DNA of 64,000 nucleotides from Pontibacter ramchanderi (lineage in GTDB: Bacteria > Bacteroidota > Bacteroidia > Cytophagales > Hymenobacteraceae): the NCBI RefSeq assembly GCF_002846395.1, contig NZ_PJMU01000002.1, positions 682,001 through 746,000 on the forward strand. Direction: 5' to 3'. Both the position numbers and the translations under genes were made by a program. Shown one piece after another: positions 1 through 8,556 of this stretch. Positions within the stretch are counted from its first letter, which is position 1, and the number at the start of each line of letters is the position of its first letter. The notes beneath the pieces were generated by a model that saw nothing but the letters and a program-made list of their open reading frames with translations, was not told the DNA's origin and did no database searches.

Positions 1-1104
1 CATCAGCTCCCGTGGGTTCACGCGGCGCACGGCCACTTTGGAGATGAGGCGCTCGAGGTCGTTGATTTGCTTGAGGTGCAGGTATAGTTCATCGAGCAAC
101 TCGCTGTGGTTGGTGAGCGCCTCCACCGTATCAAGGCGGCGTTTGATTTGCACTACATCCTTGAGCGGCAGCACCACCCACTTTTTGAGTAAGCGGGCAC
201 CCATTGGCGTAGTGGTCTGGTCCAGAATCTGAATCAACGGCACGCCATCCTGATTTTGCGGGTATACCAACTCAAGATTACGCACCGTGAAGCGGTCGAG
301 CCATACGTACTTGTCCTCCTCTAATCTAGAGATAGTCGCAATGTGGCTGATTTCGTTGTGGTGCGTTTCGGATAAGTAATGGAGTATAGCGCCCGCAGAA
401 GTAATCCCCTCCTGCATGCCCTCTATACCAAAGCCTTTGAGCGAAGTCGTACTAAAATGCCGCGTCAGGGACTCATAAGCGAAGTCGTAGCTAAACACCC
501 ACTCCTCTAGGGCATAGTAGCGAAAGTCAGGGCCATAGCTCTGGAAGAAAGTTTCTTTCTCGCGCTTACAGAATAGTACCTCCGCCGGCGCCAGACTTTG
601 CAGAAGCTTGCCTACATAGTTCTTATCGCCCTGTGCTGTGATGAACTCACCGGTCGAAATATCCAGAAAGGAAACGCCTGCCTCGGTTTTGCCGAAATGC
701 ACAGCCGCCAAGTAGTTGTTGCTGCGTTTTTCGAGCACTTGGTCGTTAAAGGACACGCCGGGTGTTACCAGCTCGGTTACACCTCGTTTCACAATGCCTT
801 TCACCGATTTCGGGTCTTCGAGTTGGTCGCAGATAGCGACGCGCTCACCGGCTCTTACCAGTTTGGGCAGATAGGTATCGAGGGAGTGGTGCGGGAAGCC
901 CGCCAGCGCCGTCTCCGAAGTGGAGCCGGCACCGCGCTTGGTCAGCACGATGTCGAGTATCTTACTGGCCTTGATGGCGTCTTCGCCAAAGGTTTCGTAA
1001 AAGTCCCCTACCCTGAATAGCAGCAGCGCCCCCGGATGCTTCGCCTTAATGGCGTTGTATTGTTTCATTAGTGGGGTTACTGTTCCGTTGTCTCCTCCTT
1101 TCAT
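1..1104 (-). CDS. mutS: DNA mismatch repair protein MutS (N-terminal part)
   Basis: The reverse strand encodes 368 residues with no stop, running off the left edge. The start has the MutS mismatch-binding domain I pattern: TPLMKQYNAIKAKHPGALL followed by FRVGDFYETFGEDAI, where the Phe-x-Glu pair (FYE) is the mismatch-reading wedge. Later come the connector region and the beginning of the lever/core domain (DQTTTPMGARLLKKW). MutS recognises mispairs and recruits MutL. The ATG at 1104-1102 is the only good start, because an in-frame stop lies about 36 bases upstream and the downstream ATG at 1068 would cut off the TPLMKQY motif. The ATPase domain lies outside the window. Identification is firm; only completeness is unknown. 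Confidence 0.95.
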   Translation of the reverse strand, partial: MKGGDNGTVTPLMKQYNAIKAKHPGALLLFRVGDFYETFGEDAIKASKILDIVLTKRGAGSTSETALAGFPHHSLDTYLPKLVRAGERVAICDQLEDPKSVKGIVKRGVTELVTPGVSFNDQVLEKRSNNYLAAVHFGKTEAGVSFLDISTGEFITAQGDKNYVGKLLQSLAPAEVLFCKREKETFFQSYGPDFRYYALEEWVFSYDFAYESLTRHFSTTSLKGFGIEGMQEGITSAGAILHYLSETHHNEISHIATISRLEEDKYVWLDRFTVRNLELVYPQNQDGVPLIQILDQTTTPMGARLLKKWVVLPLKDVVQIKRRLDTVEALTNHSELLDELYLHLKQINDLERLISKVAVRRVNPRELM

Positions 1105-1269
1105 ACCTGTATATCTTTGCTGGGAATGCTCTCCCGGTTAATCTAAAATTATTGTTCTGTTTGGCGCGAGCGTCTTCGCTCAAGACGGCTATCGTGGGGC
1201 CTCTGGCCCAATGGATTTATACCGTAAATTTCGCATTAGCACAACTTGCGGTTATTTATGGAGCCAGTT

Positions 1270-1660
1270 CGTAACTGGGGTAGCCAGAGCTGAAGGTATA
1301 GCTACCTGAGTTGTTCTATAGCTTGCCCTGGCCGGGCGGGCCTTACTTTTTTCCTTGATGAAAAAAGTAAGCAAAAAAATCAAGACGATTTTGAACTCGC
1401 TGACCGCTCAAACAAAAAATCGTCGTTGGTGCACCCGGCACCGCTATCTGCTGCGTAGGCTCTGTGCGAGTTACCTTATAATGCGTGCCAGTGGTCTGTG
1501 TGGTCTGTGCTACAGAGTTTATACTTTAAAAGTGTCAACCACAGATTCCCCGCCTTGGACAAGGAGGGGTTAGGGGTGGTTTGACCTGATATCTGAGATA
1601 ATCCTGTTAATCCTTAAATCCTGTAAATCCTTAGGGTAGGGGCCCTATGTAAAGTTTCAG
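1270..1660 (-). repeat. Dispersed intergenic repeat, copy 1 (inverted)
   Basis: Gene-free stretch between mutS and the RNA methyltransferase. Read on the minus strand, its two ends match the copies near 12.5 and 49.9 kb. One end is TGTCTGAA-CTTTA, then AGGGCCCCTACCC, then AAGGATTTACAGGAT. The other is a CTTGATTTTTTTGCTTAC block, then AAGGAAAAAAGTA and CCAGGGCAAGCTATAGAACAA. The middle is divergent. No credible protein is encoded. The edges are approximate because alignment was by eye. Confidence 0.7.
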
Positions 1661-1674
1661 ACAACCCTATTCGC

Positions 1675-1682
1675 TATCTTTG
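1675..1682 (+). promoter_or_regulatory. Bacteroidetes-type -7 box for the RNA methyltransferase
   Basis: TATCTTTG matches the Bacteroidetes housekeeping -7 consensus TAnnTTTG and lies about 70 bases upstream of the ATG at 1755. No clear -33 TTTG is seen, so this is a motif-only call. Confidence 0.5.
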
Positions 1683-1754
1683 TACCCAAAGTATAGCCTA
1701 CGCTATACCTGTCAACGGAAGTCTTTTGCCTCAACACCCATTACCAATAGCCCA

Positions 1755-2285
1755 ATGCGTAAACTCTCCATGGACGACCTCAACCGCGACTCGGTTGAAG
1801 AATTCAAAAATAAGAAAAAAATACCGTTAGTCTTGGTGCTCGACAATGTGCGCAGCCTCAATAATGTGGGCTCGGTTTTTCGCACGGCCGACTCCTTTAT
1901 GGTGGAGAAGGTATACCTCTGCGGCATTACCGGCACGCCGCCTCACCGCGACATTGAGAAAACCGCCTTGGGCGCCACTGAATCGGTGGAATGGGAGCAT
2001 GCACCCGACACACTGGAACTAGTGAAGCAGCTGAAAGGTCAAGGTTTTGTAATTGGGTCGGTGGAGCAGGCCGAGAACAGCTTAAAGCTGAACAAGTTTA
2101 TACCTGAGCCGGAGAAGCATTACGCCTTCGTATTGGGCAACGAGGTATTTGGGGTGGAGCAGGAGGTAATTAACCACTCCGATTTTGTGCTCGAGATACC
2201 GCAGTTTGGCACCAAGCACTCGCTTAACATCTCGGTGGCTACCGGCGTGGTGGTGTGGGACTTCCTGAGCAAAATCACCAGCTAA
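1755..2285 (+). CDS. TrmH/SpoU-family RNA 2'-O-methyltransferase
   Basis: A 176-residue SPOUT enzyme expected to transfer methyl from SAM to a ribose 2'-OH in tRNA or rRNA. The three SpoU motifs are visible: motif 1 LVLDNVRSLNNVGSVFRTAD, where N and R are the conserved pair; motif 2 FVLGNEVFGV; and motif 3 HSLNISVATGVVVWDF at the C terminus, which forms the trefoil-knot SAM site. There is no extra N-terminal RNA-binding domain, so it resembles the minimal SpoU/TrmL-like forms. An upstream in-frame extension to 1680 is open but would begin inside the -7 box, so the ATG at 1755 (MRKLSMDDL) is preferred. The target RNA cannot be told from sequence. Confidence 0.9.
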   Translation: MRKLSMDDLNRDSVEEFKNKKKIPLVLVLDNVRSLNNVGSVFRTADSFMVEKVYLCGITGTPPHRDIEKTALGATESVEWEHAPDTLELVKQLKGQGFVIGSVEQAENSLKLNKFIPEPEKHYAFVLGNEVFGVEQEVINHSDFVLEIPQFGTKHSLNISVATGVVVWDFLSKITS

Positions 2286-2520
2286 AGATCTGGTGTAGAA
2301 CACCTTTACAATTTTAGGTCATTTTTTTAATCGCCCTGCTTAAACCATTGCAGCAGTCGCTCGTCATACCTGTGGCTAAAAGTTGAGCCGGGGGAAACCG
2401 TCATCCTCGTTAGTGGCATTACGGCGTACCCCGGTCTTTACCCCCTCTCCCGCTCTCGTTTGCTGCCTCTCCACCCTGAGGCCACTAAGCACCTTCTGGC
2501 ATTACCCGTATAAGAAGACT

Positions 2521-5004
2521 ATGAAAATCTTCACTTTACCATTACTCCTCGTTCTTTTTCTACTGCTTATTTCCGGCACCGCGCTCCCGGCCCAGCAACA
2601 GCCACCAGCTACTGCCCAGGGCCGAATTTCCGGCACAGTGCAGGACGAAGAGACCAAAGCGCCGCTCGGCTTTGCCAATGTGGTACTGCTTACTGCCCAG
2701 GACTCCAGCCTCGTAACCGGTGCCACTTCGGATATGGAAGGAAAGTTTGAATTGACCCGCGTACCCCAGGGGCACTTCATTTTGCGCATCTCCTCAGTAG
2801 GTTATCCTACCAAATTTATACCTAACATCATCGTTTCTGCTACCAACAGCAACCTGCAGTTGGGCGCTATACCTGTGCGGGGCAGCGCTACACAGCTGAA
2901 GGAGGTACAGATCGTGACGGAACGGCCCATCGTATCGTTTGAACTGGACAAACGGGTGGTGAATGTGAGTCAGGACCTCAACGCCGAAAGCGGCTCGGTG
3001 GCCGAGGTGATGCAGAACCTGCCCTCGGTGACTGTTGATGTGGACGGTAATGTGAGCATGCGCGGGAGCTCCAACGTGACCATTTTGGTGGATGGCAAGC
3101 GCTCCGCCCTCTCCAACCTCACCCTCGACCAGATTCCCGCCAACCTGATTGAGAGCATCGAACTGATTACCAACCCCTCGTCGAAGTATAACCCCGAAGG
3201 CACATCCGGCATCATCAACCTGGTACTGAAAAAAGAGAAGAAGCCCGGTTTCAATGGCTCTGCTTCCGTTACGGCCGGCACTTACGACAACTACAACACC
3301 TCACTCAACCTGAACTACCGCTACTACAAGTGGTCGCTGAACTCGGGCTACGACTTCAGGCAGCGCACCCGGCCGGGATGGAGCAACAGTACCACGACCA
3401 ACTTCCATTTCAACGAGTTCGGGCAGCAGGACAGCACCAGTTACCGCTTGCAGGAGGGTACCCGCAACAGCAAAGACGTTTCGCACAGTTTCCGCCTGGG
3501 TGCCGACTATTTCCTCACGCCCCACCATACCTTGTCAGCCTCCGGCATTTACCGCTTCGGCCGCGACACCGGGTATAACAACATCTTCTACCGCTTCGAA
3601 GACGAGAACCGCCAATTGGTAAACACCCGCACCCGCAACACCGAAGAAGAAGAAAACGAGAACGCCGTGGACGTGACGCTGGGCTACCGGCAGACCTTTG
3701 AGCGAAAGGGACAGGAACTGACGGCCGACATCGTCTACAACACCAACATCGACGACGAGGTAGCGCTGTTCAACGAAAGGAGCAGCCTGCAAAATGCTTT
3801 CCCGGAGATGCAGCAGACGCTGGTAGACGATGCCAACCGCGAGGTTGTTGCCAAAGCCGATTACGTGCATCCTATCTCGGAGAACAGCAAATTCGAGGCA
3901 GGCTTCCGCAGCTCCTTTGAACGCCTGGACGAAGACTCCCGTTTCTTCAACCGCAACAACGAGACCGGCGAAATGGTCTACAGCACCGACCAGAGCAACC
4001 ACTTCGTTTTCGACCAGAACATCTACTCCCTCTATTCCAACTACAGCAACCGGTACAAGTCCATCAGCTACCAGGTGGGGCTGCGCGCCGAGCAGACCGT
4101 CACCAAAACCGACCTGCGCACCGAGGATAGAAAGGATAACAACGACTACTTCAGCCTCTTCCCGACCCTCTTCATTACCAAGGATTTCAACCCGGACAAC
4201 AAACTGCAGTTCAGCTACAGTCGCCGCATCAACCGGCCGCGCAGCCGCTTCCTGAATCCCTTTGTGGACCGCTCAGACCGTTTCAGTGTGCATTACGGCA
4301 ACCCCGAGCTAAAGCCGGAGTTCGTCAACTCGCTGGAATTGGGCTACCTGAAGTACTGGGGTGAGGCCTCCATTAACGCGACTGTCTTCTACCGCCATAC
4401 TATGGACGAGATAGAGCGGTTCCGGATGGCAACGCAGGTGATCGTGGGTAACGACACCATACCTGCCACCGAGACCACTTTTCTGAACATCTCCGACAAC
4501 AAGGCCTATGGCGCAGAGCTGGGTTTCAACTACCCGGCCACAAAATGGTGGCGCATCAACGGCAGCATCTCGGGCTTCCGGACACAGCTCAACACCACCC
4601 AGGGCGACACGGAACTGAGCAATGCGCAGTTCAGCTGGAACTCAAAGGTGAACTCCACTTTTACGGTGTGGGAGGACCTCAACATCCAACTGTCCGGCTT
4701 CTACCGCTCGCCCATGGCTGACATCCAGGGCCGGATGGAGCAGATGTTCAGCGCTGACCTGGCCATGAAAAAGGACGTCCTCAAGAAGAACGGCACTATT
4801 TCCCTGCGCGTATCGGATGTGTTCAACACGCGTCAGTTCAACTTCCTGAGCTTTGGCCCGGAGTTCAGGACCGAGAGCGAGAACCGCCGCCAGAGCCGCA
4901 TCATCTACCTGGGCTTCACCTTCCGCCTCAACAGTGAGGGCAATAACCGCGAGCGCCGCCGTCCAAATGAGCAAGGTGGAGATGACGAGGGTTTTGAGAA
5001 TTAA
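2521..5004 (+). CDS. TonB-dependent receptor-like outer membrane beta-barrel protein
   Basis: 827 residues. A signal peptide (MKIFTLPLLLVLFLLLISG, cleavage near LPAQQ) is followed by a carboxypeptidase-regulatory-like beta-sandwich (ISGTVQDEETKAPLGFANV...), a plug domain (about 130-230; SVAEVMQNLPSVTVDVDG, IESIELITNPSSKYNPEGTSG) and a large barrel of the OMP_b-brl_3 type ending LGFTFRLNSEG. The family imports or handles large substrates at the outer membrane with TonB, or acts as a structural barrel; no substrate is indicated. No SusD partner is adjacent. The open frame extends 46 codons upstream, but the signal peptide fixes the start at 2521. The C terminus ends in a charged Arg/Asn/Glu tail after the barrel, which is unusual because these barrels normally end in an aromatic residue. 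Confidence 0.88.
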   Translation: MKIFTLPLLLVLFLLLISGTALPAQQQPPATAQGRISGTVQDEETKAPLGFANVVLLTAQDSSLVTGATSDMEGKFELTRVPQGHFILRISSVGYPTKFIPNIIVSATNSNLQLGAIPVRGSATQLKEVQIVTERPIVSFELDKRVVNVSQDLNAESGSVAEVMQNLPSVTVDVDGNVSMRGSSNVTILVDGKRSALSNLTLDQIPANLIESIELITNPSSKYNPEGTSGIINLVLKKEKKPGFNGSASVTAGTYDNYNTSLNLNYRYYKWSLNSGYDFRQRTRPGWSNSTTTNFHFNEFGQQDSTSYRLQEGTRNSKDVSHSFRLGADYFLTPHHTLSASGIYRFGRDTGYNNIFYRFEDENRQLVNTRTRNTEEEENENAVDVTLGYRQTFERKGQELTADIVYNTNIDDEVALFNERSSLQNAFPEMQQTLVDDANREVVAKADYVHPISENSKFEAGFRSSFERLDEDSRFFNRNNETGEMVYSTDQSNHFVFDQNIYSLYSNYSNRYKSISYQVGLRAEQTVTKTDLRTEDRKDNNDYFSLFPTLFITKDFNPDNKLQFSYSRRINRPRSRFLNPFVDRSDRFSVHYGNPELKPEFVNSLELGYLKYWGEASINATVFYRHTMDEIERFRMATQVIVGNDTIPATETTFLNISDNKAYGAELGFNYPATKWWRINGSISGFRTQLNTTQGDTELSNAQFSWNSKVNSTFTVWEDLNIQLSGFYRSPMADIQGRMEQMFSADLAMKKDVLKKNGTISLRVSDVFNTRQFNFLSFGPEFRTESENRRQSRIIYLGFTFRLNSEGNNRERRRPNEQGGDDEGFEN

Positions 5005-5024
5005 GATTTTGAATTGACTAAAGG

Positions 5025-5053
5025 AAGCCGGGGGGAAAATCTCCGGCTTTTTT
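5025..5053 (+). terminator. Rho-independent terminator after the TonB-type receptor
   Basis: A GC-rich hairpin (AAGCCGG ... CCGGCTT) is followed directly by a run of T, 20 bases after the stop codon. Confidence 0.8.
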
Positions 5054-5735
5054 GCTTCTGTGCTGCTCCTCCTGTCATTTACTCTCGCTTCTGCCATTTC
5101 GCCGATAGGAGAAATCTGTTACCATACCTACCGCCGGTTCGAGCGCAGCGGGAAACGGTGGTAGGTATGGTATCGCGTATGGATTCGCAGCAAAGTCGCG
5201 TTGGCACTGCCGCGCAACTTACGGCCTGTATGGTATCAGATTCTTCCTACCGTCGGAATGACATTAGGAAGAAAAGTCCCCCATTGAAGGAGGGTCATTA
5301 AGTTAGAGGATTCTCTCTTAAGGGCAGAATTGTTGCGTCCCAAGGAATTTTCCCCTTGAGGATTACCGAGAACGCGAGCTCGAAGGTAGCGAGCGTAGCT
5401 CTCAGAGGGGTGTTTACAACTAAAGGAAATTTGCAAAGTGGCCGTTTACTGGTTTTATAGCCCTGAATTTACACCCCTATTGACCCTTGGTCGCAAGTTT
5501 CGACTCTCGTATCACTTGTCCCCAAGGGGATGTCTCCATTGGGTCGTAACTACCCTACTCTTTGAAGTGACAATCGCTCCCCGTTTCTCCACTATAATTC
5601 GCACTGCTATACCTGACTAATGTACTTCACATTTCTCCTTTAGTCGAAATGACACGCCTGAGTAACCGAAATGACACACCGCCATACCTTCTGCCCTGCT
5701 TCTCCGTATCTTAGACCGAACAAAAAACCAACTCC
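5054..5735. other. Gene-free stretch with a long hairpin and repeat-like sequence
   Basis: About 680 bases without a convincing gene. Positions 5120-5172 form a 17-bp stem (TACCATACCTACC pairs with GGTAGGTATGGTA, continued by an inner G/C stem). The rest has the look of Bacteroidetes intergenic repeats: paired runs such as CCCCTTGAGG near 5350 and CCCCAAGGGG near 5520, and two GAAATGACAC segments near 5646 and 5669. The short open frames here have no family features. Confidence 0.5.
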
Positions 5736-6743
5736 ATGACACCTCCCGCCCGCCTGCCTATCATTGACCTGCACTGCGACCTTTTGGTATACCTGTCCGA
5801 CGTTCCCGATTCGGCTATTGACAAGGTAGCTGAGATCGGGTGTTCGCTGCCCGCCCTCACGCAGGGCAATGTGCGGCTGCAGACGATGGCCATTTATTGC
5901 GCCACCGCGCCGGGAAGCACCAACTATGCCTACCTGCAGGCCGAGATATTCCGCAAGCTGGCCACAGACGAGCGCAGCTGCCTGACGGCGGTGACGGATG
6001 TGGCATCTTTACAGACAACGCTGAGCGGCAAAGGTGACATTGGCATGGTGGCTTCTATCGAAAATGCCTCTGGCTTTTGCGAGGAGGACGAACCGCTGGA
6101 AGAGGGTTTTAAGAAACTGGAGAAGATCATCGAAGCGGTGGAGCGACTCCTGTACATCAGTTTCACGCACCATATGGGTAACCGCTTCGGGGGCGGCAAC
6201 ATGACGGACCGGGGCATCACCCGAGACGGCAAAATGCTGCTCGACTACCTGCATGGCCGCCGCATCGCCGTGGACTTTTCGCACACCAGCGACGCCCTGG
6301 CCTACGACATCCTCGAGCACATCGACCGCGAAAGGCTCGACATACCTGTGATGGCCAGTCACTCCAACTTCCGGCCGGTTTGGGAACACAACCGCAACCT
6401 GCCCGACGAGATTGCCCAGGAAATCATTCGCCGGCAGGGGCTGATCGGCATGAACTTTCTGCGGGCCTTTGTGAACAACGATCAGCCAGAGGCCTTGCTG
6501 CAGCACATTCTGTATGGCTTTGAGCAGGGAGCCGAAGACAGCATCAGCTTCGGAGCCGACTATTTTTATACCCTCGATTCGCCAGATCTTAGCCGGGTGC
6601 CTTACTATTTCAAGGAGCACGAGCACGCAGGCACCAGCTATACCCACCTGCTGGAGCAACTTCAGGGCAAGCTAACACCACTGCAGCTCGAGAAGCTCGC
6701 CTACCGAAATGCGCAGCGTTTTATGGAGCGCATCTGGTCCTGA
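5736..6743 (+). CDS. Membrane-dipeptidase family (peptidase M19) protein
   Basis: 335 residues resembling renal dipeptidase / M19 metallopeptidases, which hydrolyse dipeptides with a binuclear zinc centre. The HxD zinc motif is at IIDLHCDLL (His13, Asp15). The bridging Glu is probably in VASIENASGF near residue 112, and the later His ligands are in FTHHMGNRFGG and VDFSHTSD / VMASHSNFR. No signal peptide is seen, so a cytoplasmic location is likely. TATCTTAG at 5707-5714 may be its -7 box. The substrate is unknown; some M19 members act on D-amino-acid-containing dipeptides. Confidence 0.85.
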   Translation: MTPPARLPIIDLHCDLLVYLSDVPDSAIDKVAEIGCSLPALTQGNVRLQTMAIYCATAPGSTNYAYLQAEIFRKLATDERSCLTAVTDVASLQTTLSGKGDIGMVASIENASGFCEEDEPLEEGFKKLEKIIEAVERLLYISFTHHMGNRFGGGNMTDRGITRDGKMLLDYLHGRRIAVDFSHTSDALAYDILEHIDRERLDIPVMASHSNFRPVWEHNRNLPDEIAQEIIRRQGLIGMNFLRAFVNNDQPEALLQHILYGFEQGAEDSISFGADYFYTLDSPDLSRVPYYFKEHEHAGTSYTHLLEQLQGKLTPLQLEKLAYRNAQRFMERIWS

Positions 6744-6922
6744 TTCAGGCTTTTATCCAATCCCAGGCAGTAGTCGGCCCAGCTATTTTTTGCATGAATT
6801 CTTGTGCTGAAAATAATATTTATTATATTTAAAGTGGGCTATATGGAGGTCATTGAATAAAGATCGCTCTTTGTTATAACATACTTCTGTAGCCTGATCA
6901 AGGCACCATCTACTAAGCTGTT

Positions 6923-7108
6923 ATGAAATTCATTGGACTGTTTCTTTTACTTGCCGGGCTGGTTTCGCTCATTATTGGTTCCACAGGGGCCAATTTGCTT
7001 GTGCTAAACTGGGTAAACCAATGGGGCGAGGGCATTGGCTGGGCAATTCGGGCGGGTGTTGCGGCGCTCGGTGGGGTATTGTACTATATTTACCGACACG
7101 AAGATTAA
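6923..7108 (+). CDS. Small two-helix membrane protein, unknown
   Basis: 61 residues. The first hydrophobic segment is MKFIGLFLLLAGLVSLIIG and the second spans roughly AIRAGVAALGGVLYYIY, ending in the charged tail RHED. It is preceded by an AT-rich 180-base spacer and followed by another unknown gene on the same strand. Composition and a clean start support a real gene, but no family was recognised. Confidence 0.55.
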   Translation: MKFIGLFLLLAGLVSLIIGSTGANLLVLNWVNQWGEGIGWAIRAGVAALGGVLYYIYRHED

Positions 7109-7199
7109 GGCCATTCGCTTATTTTCTATATAGAAACTTTGCCATGTGCAAACAAACTGCGTATACGCAATTACTGTACACCAAAAGCCGAACTCAGCC

Positions 7200-7868
7200 A
7201 TGGACTCTCCGCAGTACGCACCATACTACATTCAGATAAATGAGCTCTACATCGATACCGTTGTCATAGACGATACGGAGTTCATCACACTATGGTGCTT
7301 CACTGTGCTCGACGATGAGTATAAGTTCATTTACCTGGGCTGCGATTTCACGCAGTTTAACCAGATCCTGATCGGGGCCGGCGACAAAGGCAAGGAGATT
7401 GCCCTGCACATGGCCAACGTGCTCAACAGCGAACACGACTCCCCTACCCTGGTACCCATCAAAGAGCAGTTTGACGACTACCTGGAGCTAACCGGCTTCG
7501 ACCTGATTGTGTATGAGCCGCTGGCTGTGGATGATGAACTGGAGGATGAGTACGAGGATGACGATGACCTGCCCCTGGAACAACTACTGGGCGGTGGTAG
7601 CAAGCGCTCCGACAATACCTCCCAAAAATACCTGATTTACCAGCTCGATAAGCTATACCCTTCTAAGATCTTCGAGCCTGAAAAGCTGCAGCGCGAAAGC
7701 ATGACAGAACAGTTTGAGGACGACTCGCTGGAACTGGCGCAGCTCTACTACGATTACCTGAACGCCTCCGAAAACGGCTACTCCGAGTGCGAAGCCCGCC
7801 AGGTGGCAGGCCTCGAAAAGGACCTCTTCTTCCGGATGGCCCGCAAAGCCGCCGACCTCTGGAGCTAA
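7200..7868 (+). CDS. Acidic soluble protein, unknown
   Basis: 222 residues, very acidic, with a run of Asp/Glu around residues 110-126 (DDELEDEYEDDDD). No signal peptide, membrane segment or recognised motif. The ATG at 7200 (MDSPQYAPYY) is preferred over an upstream in-frame start at 7146. The C-terminal third looks helical (LAQLYYDYLNASENGY... LEKDLFFRMARKAADLW). It converges on the DUF4142 gene 16 bases downstream. Function unknown. Confidence 0.7.
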   Translation: MDSPQYAPYYIQINELYIDTVVIDDTEFITLWCFTVLDDEYKFIYLGCDFTQFNQILIGAGDKGKEIALHMANVLNSEHDSPTLVPIKEQFDDYLELTGFDLIVYEPLAVDDELEDEYEDDDDLPLEQLLGGGSKRSDNTSQKYLIYQLDKLYPSKIFEPEKLQRESMTEQFEDDSLELAQLYYDYLNASENGYSECEARQVAGLEKDLFFRMARKAADLWS

Positions 7869-7884
7869 ACGATACTTGCTATAC

Positions 7885-8439
7885 CTACCTTGCACTGTCA
7901 TACTGCGCTGCCAGTTGCAGGCGCGCCCGCAATTGCAGCTGCATTTCATTTACCCAACTCCGGATCTGCTCTTCCTCAGCCTTTAACAGCATTTCGCTGT
8001 AATGGTCCAGTTGCGCCTGTTGCGACGCCTGCACAAACTCCCTATAGCGCTCATCAAAAGCCGTCCCGCTCAGTTTCCTGAATTCCGCGATGGTGGCCCT
8101 GTCTGCCGACCCCAGCGAGTCGGGCAGGCTGTTATGCAAGCCTTCTGCTTTGGCTACCTGCTGCAGTTGCTTCAGGGCCTGTCGGTAAAAGCCCTGCATT
8201 TCGGCACTCAGCGCTTTGATTTGTTCTGATTCAGCTCGTTCGGCGGCTACCTGGGCCAACTCCGCCTGCAGCATGGTGGTGCTGGCGGCATAGTCCAGAA
8301 AGGCGGCGCTGCGGCTCATTTCCTTTACTACGGGAGGTGTGGTAGCTTTGGTCTGGTCAGATGCAGGGCCGTCGCCACAGGCGATCATCAGCAAAAGCAG
8401 TAGCCCGAAGGCCAGGGTGAGAAGTTTATCGGTGAGCAT
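7885..8439 (-). CDS. DUF4142-type lipoprotein
   Basis: 184 residues. An N-terminal lipoprotein signal (LLLLLMIACGDG, lipobox Cys near 21) is followed by a helical DUF4142 / ferritin-like region: SRSAAFLDYAASTTMLQAELAQ, EQIKALSAEMQGFYRQALKQL, DHYSEMLLKAEEEQIRSW. DUF4142 proteins are periplasmic or outer-membrane-anchored helical bundles of unknown function. Anchoring in the periplasm or outer membrane is inferred from the lipobox. Confidence 0.8.
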   Translation of the reverse strand: MLTDKLLTLAFGLLLLLMIACGDGPASDQTKATTPPVVKEMSRSAAFLDYAASTTMLQAELAQVAAERAESEQIKALSAEMQGFYRQALKQLQQVAKAEGLHNSLPDSLGSADRATIAEFRKLSGTAFDERYREFVQASQQAQLDHYSEMLLKAEEEQIRSWVNEMQLQLRARLQLAAQYDSAR

Positions 8440-8556
8440 AGGTATGGTTGTGCAAGGTGCCGTCTACAGCTATACCGTATACCCCGCGCAACAAGTTATA
8501 CCTTACCTAAAGAAACATCCTAAAGTGCAGCAATGCCTTATTCTTTTGCTAATACC

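Noticed and set aside
598..1020. Plus-strand open frame of 140 codons near the left edge
   Set aside because: It lies antisense to mutS, whose mismatch-binding motifs are clear on the other strand.
1355..1573. Short open frames inside the three dispersed repeat copies
   Set aside because: They differ between copies, have no conserved protein sequence, and cross the most divergent parts of the repeat; conservation is at DNA level only.
3535..4002. Minus-strand open frame inside the TonB-type receptor gene
   Set aside because: Shadow of a well-supported barrel protein; no start context or motif.
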